Under the pieces are notes generated by a model. The model was given only the letters and a program-made list of their open reading frames with translations. It had not been told where the DNA came from and ran no database searches. Positions 1-7,830 of a stretch of 11,537 bases of DNA are shown here, piece by piece. Numbering within the stretch: position 1 is the first letter of the stretch; each line of letters begins with the position of its first letter. The stretch lies in contig RBNI01006265.1 of NCBI GenBank assembly GCA_003990745.1, forward strand, positions 1 through 11,537, in the 5' to 3' direction. The translations under genes were made by a program, and so were the position numbers. Source of the stretch: Jimgerdemannia flammicorona. Taxonomy: Eukaryota; Mucoromycota; Endogonomycetes; Endogonales; Endogonaceae.

Positions 1-1100
1 TTTTTTAACAGACTCAATGTCCCGCAGATTTTTATTGGAAGGGAACCTAGAATATAGGCCAAAACCCTCCCCCACTACCCATCAAGCACTGCCCCCCCAT
101 TAACCTAGGCTAGCTATTGTCCAGCAGCTCAACTATGCCAGATGCAGCAGGGCCTATGTTGGCCTGCACCTCATTCTATACACTATGCTCTCCCTACCAC
201 CAGGGGGAACCCAACTATATGCCAATGACCAAAAGCATATGCCCAAGACTCCAATGTATATATAAGGCCATGCTTGAGCCAAATAGAATAGCTCCTGCCA
301 TCTCAAAGAGAATGACAGGCAAAGAAAAAACTCTCATCAAAGTACAACATGGTGGGTAGGGTCTGGTTCTCTCAGTCGAGGTGAGTAAAGGACTTATACA
401 TGAGGCAGGAGGAGACCCCCAATACCCCACTACTCAAGCCTGTGGGCCTCGATCATATTGCCATATCAGCTCCTAGTTCCAGTTGAGTGCAGCCAAGATG
501 TCTGAAATAGGTAGCCTTAGGCCCCCTAACTCCCCCTGATGACTGGGGCCCAACTCACCAAATCGCCAAAAGAAGCCAAGAGTGTCACCTACTATCTAAC
601 TACACTGCACCAATCAAAAGGCCCCACTGAAGCAGTACCTACTCCAGCCCTGATGACTGCCCCCAGCCTAGCACCCTACTGGTCTACTGTTATTGCCCTT
701 CCTCCTATCTGTAATGGCCATCTCCCCTCCTATCCCAACAACACCTGAAAAGCAGTCACCTACACCAGAACCATGCTTGCTGGGAAGCTCGCCAAAGCCA
801 GAGGGCCCCACCACAGGTACTGAGGACCTGCAGGTAATCTATACTGAGCACTTAACACCCAAGGTCGGCTGACTCTCTATATAGTCTGAGACATACTGAG
901 ACAGCATCTTGTTGGTGACAGCAAAAGGAAGAAGACACTACACCAAAACAGATGTACTCCAGATATAGCCGAAGGCATCAGAAACTACGAAAAAGTAGAG
1001 AAGATACTGATCAGACACCGATAAAGAGACAACTCATCACTATTGCCTCCCTCCCACTACTCTGCAACAGGTACAGCAAACCAACCCAAGGTAGAGGGGG
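1..1100. other. Degraded transposon-like DNA, no recognised gene
   Basis: This stretch has moderate GC and only about ten CpGs, and its frames are broken by stops. Some plus-strand frames read like decayed protein: a proline-, serine- and threonine-rich stretch starts at an ATG near 713 and runs about 50 codons, and a basic, R/K/Q-rich stretch runs from 919 to about 1122. The second ends where a purine-rich run meets a TG, as the end of a retrotransposon pol frame would. I recognise no protease, reverse transcriptase or integrase motif. The window opens with six T; on the minus strand this follows AATAAA by about 30 bases, which might mark a poly(A) end, but the evidence is thin. My best guess is the 3' internal part of an old LTR element; other repeat types are possible. 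Confidence 0.4.
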
Positions 1101-1365
1101 TGATAATTGTAGAAAGTAGACTTGAAAGGTTGCCTACCAAACCATTGTGACTGGTAAGGTAGCAGAGAAAGAGATGATTAAATAATATAGTTACTATAGT
1201 ACTGATATAGACTCTAGTGTTCAGAGGGTTTGGTATTTTATTTTTTATATTTATCTTATTTATTTCATTTATCTTTCACTCATTAGATTATATGGTTACT
1301 ATTTATAGTATATTATAATATAATTCTTATTATATTTCTCTCTTCTTAGAAATTAATATCTATAT
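1089..1365 (+). mobile_element. Possible polypurine tract and 3' LTR of a decayed retroelement
   Basis: A purine-rich run (AGGTAGAGGGGG, 1089-1100, one T) is followed directly by TG at 1101 (TGATAATTGT), the arrangement expected at a polypurine tract/3' LTR junction. Composition changes sharply here, from GC-moderate to AT-rich and CpG-free. The far end is not defined; I place it near the segment at 1320-1365 that resembles 5768-5845. No second full LTR lies in the window, so this rests on the junction and the related fragment only. Confidence 0.3.
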
Positions 1366-1734
1366 TAATTCCTGTTTTACCTATCTTGAAGTTAAGGATT
1401 AGAGAAATAATATCATTCTCACTCTCATTATCAGTATCTCTCTAGTTAGTATATAGATCAGTAGGAGTATCAATGTCAAGGGTAGAGAAATCAATAAGGT
1501 TTATAAATAGTTCTTACTGATCCAGAGTTGTGAGGTCCTCTTACTGATCTGAGATTATTTGAAAAGAGGTTAGAGATCACTATCTAATATAGTTGATACT
1601 ATCTATATAAGGAACTTGATTTTTATTTCTTAAGATATGTATCTATATATATATATTATCCTTTAAATAGATCAGAGAGATCTTTAATCTATTAGTTAGA
1701 GTTGTTATTCAGTATAGAGCTCTAATGAGATTTA
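1366..1734. other. AT-rich CpG-free spacer, nothing identified
   Basis: AT-rich sequence without CpG and without any reading frame of useful length. It lies between the possible LTR and the minus-strand coding remnant and is probably decayed repeat DNA. I see no gene, RNA or clear tandem array in it. Confidence 0.4.
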
Positions 1735-1905
1735 TAGTTTTTAGTCTTGAGAGAGATCCAGAAGTAGGTCTCAATGGCTATTCTTACTTTCAGTTCATCT
1801 ACTTCAGAATAGAAGAGATTCTGGATATCTGAGGTTCATATAAAGTTGAGATTGGAGATTATATAAGAAGTATACTAGAATATTTGATAGATTTTCTTAG
1901 CAAGT

Positions 1906-1973
<68 letters not shown>

Positions 1974-2175
1974 ATGGTATTCTTAGCAAGTCTCTGTTCA
2001 TATCTATTCAGACTAGTCCAAGTAGCAATTTGGTCTATAGTGAGGCCATAATAGTATTAGCAGATATAGTAATTAATTTCATATTTATACCAGATCTCCA
2101 AGCAGCTGATAGACTAGTAGACTCTTTTAATAAGCTCCTGATAGTTGAGGACAAAGTGTTCTAAATCCTGGCTAA
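1735..2175 (-). pseudogene. Decayed minus-strand coding remnant, split by a T tract
   Basis: On the minus strand one frame reads as protein-like sequence from about 2173 to 1980 (short stretches include EHFVLNYQELIKRVY and GLTIDQIATWTSLNRYEQRL) with two stops in roughly 60 codons. A similar frame resumes at 1909 and runs to about 1735 (for example NLFYSEVDELKVRIAIETYF) with stops at TAG and TGA. The stop codons and the lack of CpG fit C-to-T decay of a former transposon ORF. A 64-base homopolymer separates the halves, and the sequence encoding RLAK occurs on both sides of it because of a local duplication. I do not recognise the family. The remnant could be a gag-like protein, or chance openness in AT-rich DNA. 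Confidence 0.3.
1883..1995. repeat. Direct repeat flanking a 64-T homopolymer
   Basis: The 16-base sequence TTCTTAGCAAGTCTCT occurs at 1894-1909 and again at 1980-1995. Between them lie T1909-T1972 (64 consecutive T, the first shared with the left repeat) and GATGGTA. With a few mismatches the duplication extends left over another roughly ten bases on each side (TTTGAT precedes both copies). A poly(T) on the plus strand is a poly(A) on the minus strand, so this looks like a target-site duplication around a retroposed poly(A) tail with little or no body. A tandem duplication with homopolymer growth, or an assembly join, would look the same. Confidence 0.7.
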
Positions 2176-2177
2176 TT

Positions 2178-2359
2178 CAGATTGAAGAATTTAGATTGAA
2201 GGATTCAAATTAGATAATTTAGATTGAATGATTCAGATTAAATTATTCAGATTGAGTAATTCAGATTAAGTAGTTCAGATTGAGTAATTTAGATTGAGTA
2301 ATTTAGATTGAGTGATTTGAATTAAGTAATTTGAATTAAGTGATTCAGATTGAGTAATT
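2178..2359. repeat. 14-bp minisatellite, 13 contiguous units
   Basis: Thirteen head-to-tail units of exactly 14 bases with consensus YAGATTGAGTAATT and no indels between 2178 and 2359. Units differ mainly by C/T and G/A changes (for example CAGATTGAGTAATT, TAGATTGAGTGATT, TGAATTAAGTAATT). More degenerate AATT-rich sequence continues to about 2400. Because 14 is not a multiple of three, the array is unlikely to encode a peptide repeat. It abuts the coding remnant on its right side. Confidence 0.85.
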
Positions 2360-3170
2360 TGAATTAATTTAAGTTAATTTGAATTATTTTGGATTTAAGA
2401 TTCAGATCAAACTATTACATAATAAATTAAATTCAGATTTGATTCAAATCAACTCATTTGGAGACTATCTCTACTATTTAACTTGAGTAACTTATTATTA
2501 TATATAAAACTTATCATAGAAAAAACTAATAAACAGTATATTATATAACTATAATTTGATTTCAACTACTTTAACTTTAATATAAAAACTAGCAAATATA
2601 ATATATATACTCAGATTATTCTTCAAGAGAATAATTTACAGATATTATTACTAGTATATATTATCTATCTAATACTCTCAGTAATTGTAATTCAGTAACT
2701 CATAATACTATAATTTACTAAAGATATACAAATAGTGAATCTGATGAAGAATTTCTTTCTAATGCTCTAATACTTAGATTATAAATCTTATATTCAGTAT
2801 GTATTATCAAAGAAGTCAACTAATGAGATCATCTTAGACTTTAATCTATATATATCTTTATAAATAAGAATGAAAAAATAGTTTCTAAACCACTCTTTCT
2901 AAATATCTATCTATAGGATAATATCTATAATAATGATATTAATGATAATAATACTATCTCTGAGTATTTAGATAGCTTATAATTATAAATAGCTTAGTAA
3001 TCATTAGTATATTTAGTTTAGAATAGTTAGTTAAAGAGAAAGTATATTAAGATAAAGTAGAGAGAAGTAAGGGTAGATTGAGGCTACTGGTGTAGTATAA
3101 CAACCTTATATTTGTTATAGATTAGTTAATAAAGAGGTCTAGTACTCAGAAAATATATATATACATATAT
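2360..3170. other. AT-rich CpG-free DNA, no gene identified
   Basis: About 800 bases of AT-rich sequence without CpG. Short open stretches can be read on the plus strand around 2730-2870, but stops break them and I recognise no family. The nine bases TGTAGTATA that begin the left LTR also occur at 3091-3099, after a purine-rich run, so an older or nested LTR edge may lie here. Otherwise nothing can be supported. Confidence 0.4.
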
Positions 3171-3539
3171 TGTAGTATAGCAGATGCAAAACTTGGTGAG
3201 TTGGAAGAATTTTGAAATAGGGAAGAAGAGAGAAAGAGTATATAAAGAAGACTTGTTTTTGGAATTGAACTGACTCAATCTGACTAAGGTTTATTTACTC
3301 TAAAATACTGGGTTATTTATACAGATTTGTGTGCTAATTCTGCTACTAAATATGCAGCTAAGTATTAAGTCTTTTTATGTAAAATTCTCAGGTAGAATCT
3401 TCATAAAAGTAACAAGAGTTTTACTAATAATGTTTTAGATGTAGTGTCCACAGTAAAGGATTATACTAAATTGGAAATCAGATTCAGATACTATGATCAA
3501 ATGTCTATTTTCTATTTCTATTTCATATCATACATTACA
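3171..3539 (-). repeat. Left LTR (3' LTR of the minus-strand element)
   Basis: A 369-bp copy aligning end to end with 5142-5532. It begins TGTAGTATAG and ends ATTACA, so the ends are inverted (TGTA/TACA). Compared with the right copy, nearly all substitutions I checked are C/T or G/A. It lacks 22 bases present in the right copy at 5372-5393, a gap bounded by near-repeats (GAATCTCAT and GAAATTCAT), consistent with a slippage deletion here. Confidence 0.8.
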
Positions 3540-3549
3540 TCTTCTCTCT
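3540..3549 (-). other. Polypurine tract of the minus-strand LTR element
   Basis: On the minus strand the 10 bases touching the left LTR are AGAGAGAAGA, all purine. Second-strand DNA synthesis of LTR elements is primed from such a tract directly upstream of the 3' LTR, and this sets the element's orientation. Confidence 0.6.
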
Positions 3550-3659
3550 GAATAGATTATTTTTGACATAAAAATATCTATTCAAATTCTTACATATATT
3601 GCAATATTTATATATTTGTTTCCCCTATATAGACATATTTATAATATATCCAAGTAATT

Positions 3660-4245
3660 GTTAAAATATTATTTAAGGTTCCAAAAGTCTTCAAATAATT
3701 AATTCAGGCAGTAGTTTTGGATGATGATTTGGTTGACAGGGTCTTCAAAAATCAGATAGTGGCTTATCTTCAAATTCTCCAGAGTAGTCTATTCCATTTG
3801 TATGTATGTTATCAAAAGTCAGACAACAGTTTGTATGATATCTTTTAATTCTCCATAGCAGTCCATTTGTATGTCATGTGATAGTCTATTCATATATCAT
3901 CTCAGATGGTTTATTTAGTAGGTGGTATTCTTTACTTGGGCAGTTTATATATTGTCAAAAGTCAGATGGTATTCTTATGTCAGGTGGCATTCTTCACTTG
4001 GACAGTTCATATATGATGTCTTTTTAATTCTTTAGGATGGTCTATTCTATTCATATATCATCAAAAGTCAGACAATGGTATTTTCAAAGTCAGGTAGATG
4101 ATAGCATCTTTAAAGATCAGATAGCATTCTTCACTCAGGTGGTTTATATATGATGTCTTTTAATTCTCCATAGTAGTCTATTTATATATCAAGTAGTATT
4201 CTTCACTTGGGTGGTTTGTATGTTATCAAAAGTTAGGTAGCATTT
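3660..4245. repeat. Irregular, degenerate repeats inside the LTR element
   Basis: Several short phrases recur at uneven spacing: TTTTAATTCTCCATAG and variants near 3767, 3840, 4021 and 4157; ATTCTTCACTTGG and variants near 3929, 3989, 4126 and 4197; and ATCAAAAGTCAGA and variants near 3811, 3955, 4060 and 4224. The order of phrases is partly conserved, which points to an old tandem array scrambled by deletions and transitions. No coding frame is visible. Confidence 0.55.
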
Positions 4246-5035
4246 GGCATGGTGGTTCATTTAGCATTTTTTAGCAATTAATTCTTATAATATTGTCTCT
4301 TAAACTAAGGAGTGACCTAGCTATTAACTCAATGATGTAGTCCTTTGCAGAGTATCTATTGTTCAATACTGACAGTTCACAGAAACAAGGCTGATAACTG
4401 AAACAACTAATTAATGGCAGATGGTACAGAGATGAAACAGTGTCTTCAAATTTGGGAGGTTCATATCTTCAAAAGTTGGATGACAACAAATCATATATTG
4501 CAGAATAGGTCATATCTTCAAAAGTAGCAGGTGACAGTGGTCTGTTTGGCATAGTGGTTCATTCAGCATTTTTCAGCAATTAATTCTTATACCATTGTCC
4601 CTCAAACTAAGGAGTGATCTGGCTATTAACTCAATGATGTAGTTCTTTACAGAGTATCTATTGTTTAATACTGATGATTCACAGAAATGAGGCTGATAAC
4701 TGGAATAACCAATTAATAGCAGATAGCACAGAGATAAAACAGTGTTTTTAAATTCAAGAGATTCATATCTTCAAAAGTTGGGTGGTGGCAAATCATATAT
4801 CATAGAATAGGTCATATCTTCAAAAGTAGCAGGTGACAGCAGTCCATTTGACATAGTGGTTTGTTTGGTATTTTTCAGTAATTAATTCTTATAATATTGT
4901 CTCTCAAACTAAGAAGTGATCTGACTATTAACTTAATGATATAGTCTTTTGCAGAGTATCTATTATTCAATACTGATAATTTACAGAAATGAGGCTGACA
5001 ACTAGAATAAGTAATTAATAGTAGATGGTGCAGAT
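4246..5035. repeat. 302-bp tandem repeat, two full copies and one partial
   Basis: Copy A is 4246-4547, copy B 4548-4849 and partial copy C 4850 to about 5035. The anchor GGCATGGTGGTT / GGCATAGTGGTT / GACATAGTGGTT recurs at an exact spacing of 302 bases. Within copies, long stretches match, such as those containing AATTAATTCTTATA, GAGTATCTATT and TCATATCTTCAAAAGT. Differences are almost all transitions; one site reads CAG, TGA and TAA in copies A, B and C. The array makes up about half of the element's interior and encodes nothing visible. Confidence 0.85.
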
Positions 5036-5121
5036 AAATACTATGTATAACATGATGGTCTATATAGCAGTCCAGCAGTTATTCATTTTTCAGCTTAAAA
5101 GTGAGGATTTATCTTGAATTA

Positions 5122-5138
5122 CCAGTCAATAGATACCA
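5122..5138 (-). other. Candidate primer-binding site of the LTR element
   Basis: Reading the minus strand out of the right LTR, three bases (ACT) are followed by TGGTATCTATTGACTGG. The initial TGG would pair with the CCA tail of a tRNA, and the position fits a primer-binding site. The tRNA cannot be named because the rest of the site may have been mutated. The agreement with the polypurine tract at the opposite junction is what makes this credible. Confidence 0.45.
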
Positions 5139-5141
5139 AGT

Positions 5142-5532
5142 TATAATATAGTGGATGTGGAACTTAATGAGTTGGAAGGATTTTGAAATAGAGAGGAAGG
5201 GAGAAAGAGTATATAAAGAAGACTTGTTTTTGAAATTGAATTAACTCAATCTGACTGAGGTTTATTCACTCTAAAATACTAGATTATTTATACAGATTTG
5301 TATTTTAATTCTGCTACTAAATATATAGCTAAGTATTAAGTCTTTTTATGTAAAATTCTTAGATAGAATCTCATGTGAAATCCTATCTGAAATTCATAAA
5401 AGTAACAAGAGTTTCACTGATAATGTTTTAGATATAGTATCCATAGTAAAGGATTATATTAAATTAGAAATCAGATTCAGGTACTATGATCAAATGTCTA
5501 TTTTCTGTTTCTATTTCATACCATATATCACA
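5142..5532 (-). repeat. Right LTR (5' LTR of the minus-strand element)
   Basis: A 391-bp partner of 3171-3539, keeping 22 bases (5372-5393) that the left copy lacks. At two places the left copy has CA where this one has TG (3181-3182 against 5152-5153, and 3187-3188 against 5158-5159), the pattern left when a shared CG is deaminated on opposite strands. As the 5' LTR it would have held the promoter, but no TATA box can be singled out in this AT-rich DNA. Confidence 0.8.
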
Positions 5533-5639
5533 ATATTTATTTAGACATTGTTTAGAACTTATAGTTATAATAAGTTATACTGAATAACTTTGAGATAAAA
5601 TATTTAGAACTTAGAATAAAAATATATATAAGTTACTAT

Positions 5640-5870
5640 GTTAAGTAAACTAGTTAAGTAATATACTATAGTTTATATATTATAACTCAATATTCAGAGT
5701 ATTTGATATATTGTTTTCTATATTTCTACTTATTTTGTTTAACTTATTTATTTTCTTTATATATTACTTATTTTAATATATACTATTAATATAATTCTTA
5801 TTATATTACTCTTCTCTTAAAAATTAATATCTTTATTAATAATATATATCATCTATTTGAAAAATAAGAA
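5640..5870 (+). repeat. Fragment related to the repeat at about 1170-1390
   Basis: The segment resembles 1170-1390. The clearest match is ATAATTCTTATTATATT followed by a CT-rich run and AAATTAATATCT near 5775-5835, against the same order near 1318-1362. A second shared anchor is TTCAGAG followed by TTTG near 5690 and 1220. It may be a second LTR remnant of the family suspected at 1101. Much of the similarity is AT-rich, so the edges are uncertain. Confidence 0.4.
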
Positions 5871-6640
5871 CTAAGAAAGTAAATTCATCATCTGAGCTCT
5901 AATTTATTTTCTCAAGAGTATTAAAAATAATAAAATCAGAAAAAAAAGTCTTATAGTTCTTCTTATAAGACTTTTTTAGTAATATACTAAAGTTTACTAA
6001 TATTAAAAGAGTCTATATTTAGAGAATCTATTTTAAATATTACTAAAGATTTTAAGAGAGATCTCAGATTTTTATATCTATAATATCAAGTAACTACTAA
6101 CTATGAAGTTATATTATATTGAGAATTAGATTTAAATATTATAATTAAATATCTAATTATTCTTAATTTAGATTATATTAAAATAAAAATAATATACTTA
6201 GTAATAATAATATAATCTAAGTTTTACTTTTTTAAAAAAAATTATTATGTAAATATATATTATTATTATTATTAAAAATTAATAAATTTTAAAGTTTAAT
6301 CTAAATTGATAATAATAAATTTATAATATATATTTTATATTTTGTGTTTAGATTTATTATAGAATTATAAAAATATATATTATTAACTTTATATTATATT
6401 TCAAATATTAAAAATATAATAAAGCTAAATACTAATGAAGTATTTAATATCTTACTTAGTTGAAACTTTTTAAATATCTAATATATATATTTGTAACTTA
6501 AAAATATTCTTATAAGATTACACTAAAAAGCATGGCCCTTTAGTAATTAAATTTTGACCTTCTGGTTTTTATATCCCTGGCACTGATATTTCCATTATAT
6601 TTACTATTTTGTTGATATTTGACATTCTTTAATTTTCATA
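5871..6640. other. Very AT-rich CpG-free DNA, no gene identified
   Basis: This is the most AT-rich part of the window, with runs such as ATTATTATTATT and many TA steps. It contains one notable perfect hairpin, listed separately. There is no reading frame, RNA gene or recognisable repeat unit. It is probably mutated transposon DNA beyond recognition. Confidence 0.4.
5942..5977. other. Perfect 14-bp inverted repeat with 8-base loop
   Basis: The arms AAAAAAGTCTTATA (5942-5955) and TATAAGACTTTTTT (5964-5977) are exact reverse complements around the loop GTTCTTCT. Without CpG and with AT-rich arms the stem is only moderately stable. It resembles a bacterial intrinsic terminator by shape, but this is fungal DNA. 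More likely it is a chance or transposon-derived palindrome. Confidence 0.6.
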
Positions 6641-6746
6641 TTTTTACACTCTCTCAGTTACAAAATATTCTTTGAAAATGTAACAAGCATGTTGCTCTAA
6701 AATATACGCCATATAGACAACGTAGTTAATTGGTATCCCACTTTTG

Positions 6747-7040
6747 TCAATAGGTACCAGTAAGCGACATATGGCTGTTCCGGTGCTTCTCCCTGGCATG
6801 ATCAGGCCAAGCTTTGCGAAATAACTCGTCAAAGAGAAACCCATTAATGTCAATTAACTGGCCGACATGGATCCTTCCTCCACATTTGTCGATATGAAAG
6901 AGCGGGGCAATGCTAACGGGGCCCCTTTGGGTTAACTCCACGGTGGATTGGCCGGGATCGCGGGTACTTTTGGTGTTCTCATGTTCGCTCTCAGTGGCAC
7001 TGGAGGGTTCCAACGGGCCTTCTTCGGGTTTCCCAGACAT
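6747..7040 (-). CDS. Hypothetical protein, 97 aa, unrecognised
   Basis: An ORF of 97 codons from an ATG at 7040 to a TGA at 6747, within an island of ordinary composition that retains CpG. The start has A at -3 (GAAAGTATGTC). The first 45 or so residues are polar and low-complexity (E, S, T, P, G-rich), as in a disordered tail; the second half is more globular (for example FHIDKCGGRIHVGQLIDING, then FDELFRKAWPDHAREKH). I see no signal peptide, membrane segment or known motif. Another minus-strand frame stays open at 6853-6644 downstream, so the gene may once have been longer and been cut by a frameshift. A TATA-like and a CRE-like motif lie about 200 bases upstream. It could be a small real gene, a gene fragment or a chance ORF; the plus-strand ORF at 6948-7160 seems a shadow. 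Confidence 0.4.
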   Translation of the reverse strand: MSGKPEEGPLEPSSATESEHENTKSTRDPGQSTVELTQRGPVSIAPLFHIDKCGGRIHVGQLIDINGFLFDELFRKAWPDHAREKHRNSHMSLTGTY

Positions 7041-7230
7041 ACTTTCAAAGTGCTTTGTCAGTCCGTCTGTGTTTCTTTGATTGGTTATGAGGACCTTGTA
7101 GAGCGCAGATGTAGGTTGACAAAGTGTGAGGATGGTTCTTCAGGTCTTCAGGAACGATAAAGTCGCCCTATTTACTGACTGATGGAATTCGTGATGTCAG
7201 AAGGCGATTTTGTAAGTTGCTTCTGAACCC

Positions 7231-7263
7231 CGACGTCATTTAAAGGAGGAATTTGCCTTTATA
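7231..7263 (-). promoter_or_regulatory. Possible promoter of the 97-aa ORF
   Basis: On the minus strand TATAAAGG (7263 to 7256) is followed 17 bases later by TGACGTCG (7238 to 7231), one base from the ATF/CREB palindrome TGACGTCA. They lie 191-223 bases before the ATG at 7040, and the intervening DNA is of normal composition. TATA-like words are common in the AT-rich DNA next door, so only the combination is suggestive. Confidence 0.25.
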
Positions 7264-7299
7264 CATAATATAAAGCACTTCAAAATCGAACTGATTGAC

Positions 7300-7830
7300 T
7301 AATGAGACGTTCTTTCATTTATATATACTAGAGTATAAGTAGCGATTTAAAGTTTATATTATATAAAAAATTATAACTAATAAATCTAATAAAGATTATA
7401 TATACACAGTCAAGTTCTCTTATTTATTTTATTATAGCTTCTTTATAATTAACTTTATTATAATGAATTTTCTAAATTAAAAAATGATAAAATTTATAAT
7501 TATTCAAATTTACCTACACTATAATCTAAAAGATAATATAAAGTAAATATAAATATTTTTTATAATTAACTTCATATTAGTTAAATTTATCTATACTATA
7601 AACTAAAGAATAAAGTGGGTTTTAATTATTTTATTATTATTATTATTTTTTTTAGAAAGTTTTTACCCATTATCAAATTTAAATCAGAGTAATTATATCT
7701 GATATTAGTGCTGATTTCTCAATAAAAATATGTCCTATATAAGGCGAATCCAACAAGCTAAAAATAATTAAATTTGGATCAGGTAATTGAATTTTAAAAT
7801 TTTTGAATCAAATAGAGTTGGACCTCGAGC
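7300..7830. other. AT-rich intergenic DNA, no gene identified
   Basis: Another AT-rich block, with few CpGs and none that I saw between about 7345 and 7743. A motif AAATTTAYCTAYACTATAA recurs at 7506 and 7583 (77 bases apart), suggesting a decayed tandem repeat. No ORF or RNA gene is visible. It ends about 100 bases before the helicase start codon. Confidence 0.4.

Larger units (their letters stand above)
3171..5532 (-). mobile_element. Non-autonomous LTR retroelement, minus strand, CpG-depleted
   Basis: Two long direct repeats (3171-3539 and 5142-5532) enclose about 1.6 kb. Orientation comes from the junctions. The 10 bases inside the left repeat are purely purine on the minus strand (AGAGAGAAGA, 3549 to 3540), as in a polypurine tract before a 3' LTR. 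Just inside the right repeat the minus strand reads TGGTATC from 5138, three bases from the LTR, as in a tRNA primer-binding site. LTR ends are TGT...ACA. Possible 4-bp target duplication: ATAT at 3167-3170 and 5533-5536, weak in such AT-rich DNA. The interior has no ORF and no reverse transcriptase, protease or integrase trace and consists largely of tandem repeats. The element would have depended on an autonomous relative and is now heavily mutated. Confidence 0.75.

Noticed and set aside
117..748. Open frames of 69-80 codons on the plus and minus strands
   Set aside because: The 117-359 frame opens from TTG. The composition is that of decayed repeat DNA, the frames overlap each other, and nothing is recognisable, so I do not call genes here.
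2178..2359. CRISPR array
   Set aside because: Units are 14 bases and contiguous with no spacers, in eukaryotic DNA. This is a minisatellite.
3540..5141. Hidden reverse transcriptase or integrase gene inside the LTR element
   Set aside because: No long frame exists on either strand and the interior is largely explained by tandem repeats; nothing resembling conserved polymerase motifs was seen.
5942..5977. Bacterial-type intrinsic terminator
   Set aside because: The shape (stem then T run) fits, but the spliced gene shows a eukaryotic genome, and the arms are AT-rich with no gene upstream.
6948..7160. Plus-strand 70-codon frame in the GC island
   Set aside because: It opens only from a TTG, overlaps the better-supported minus-strand ORF, and has no motif.
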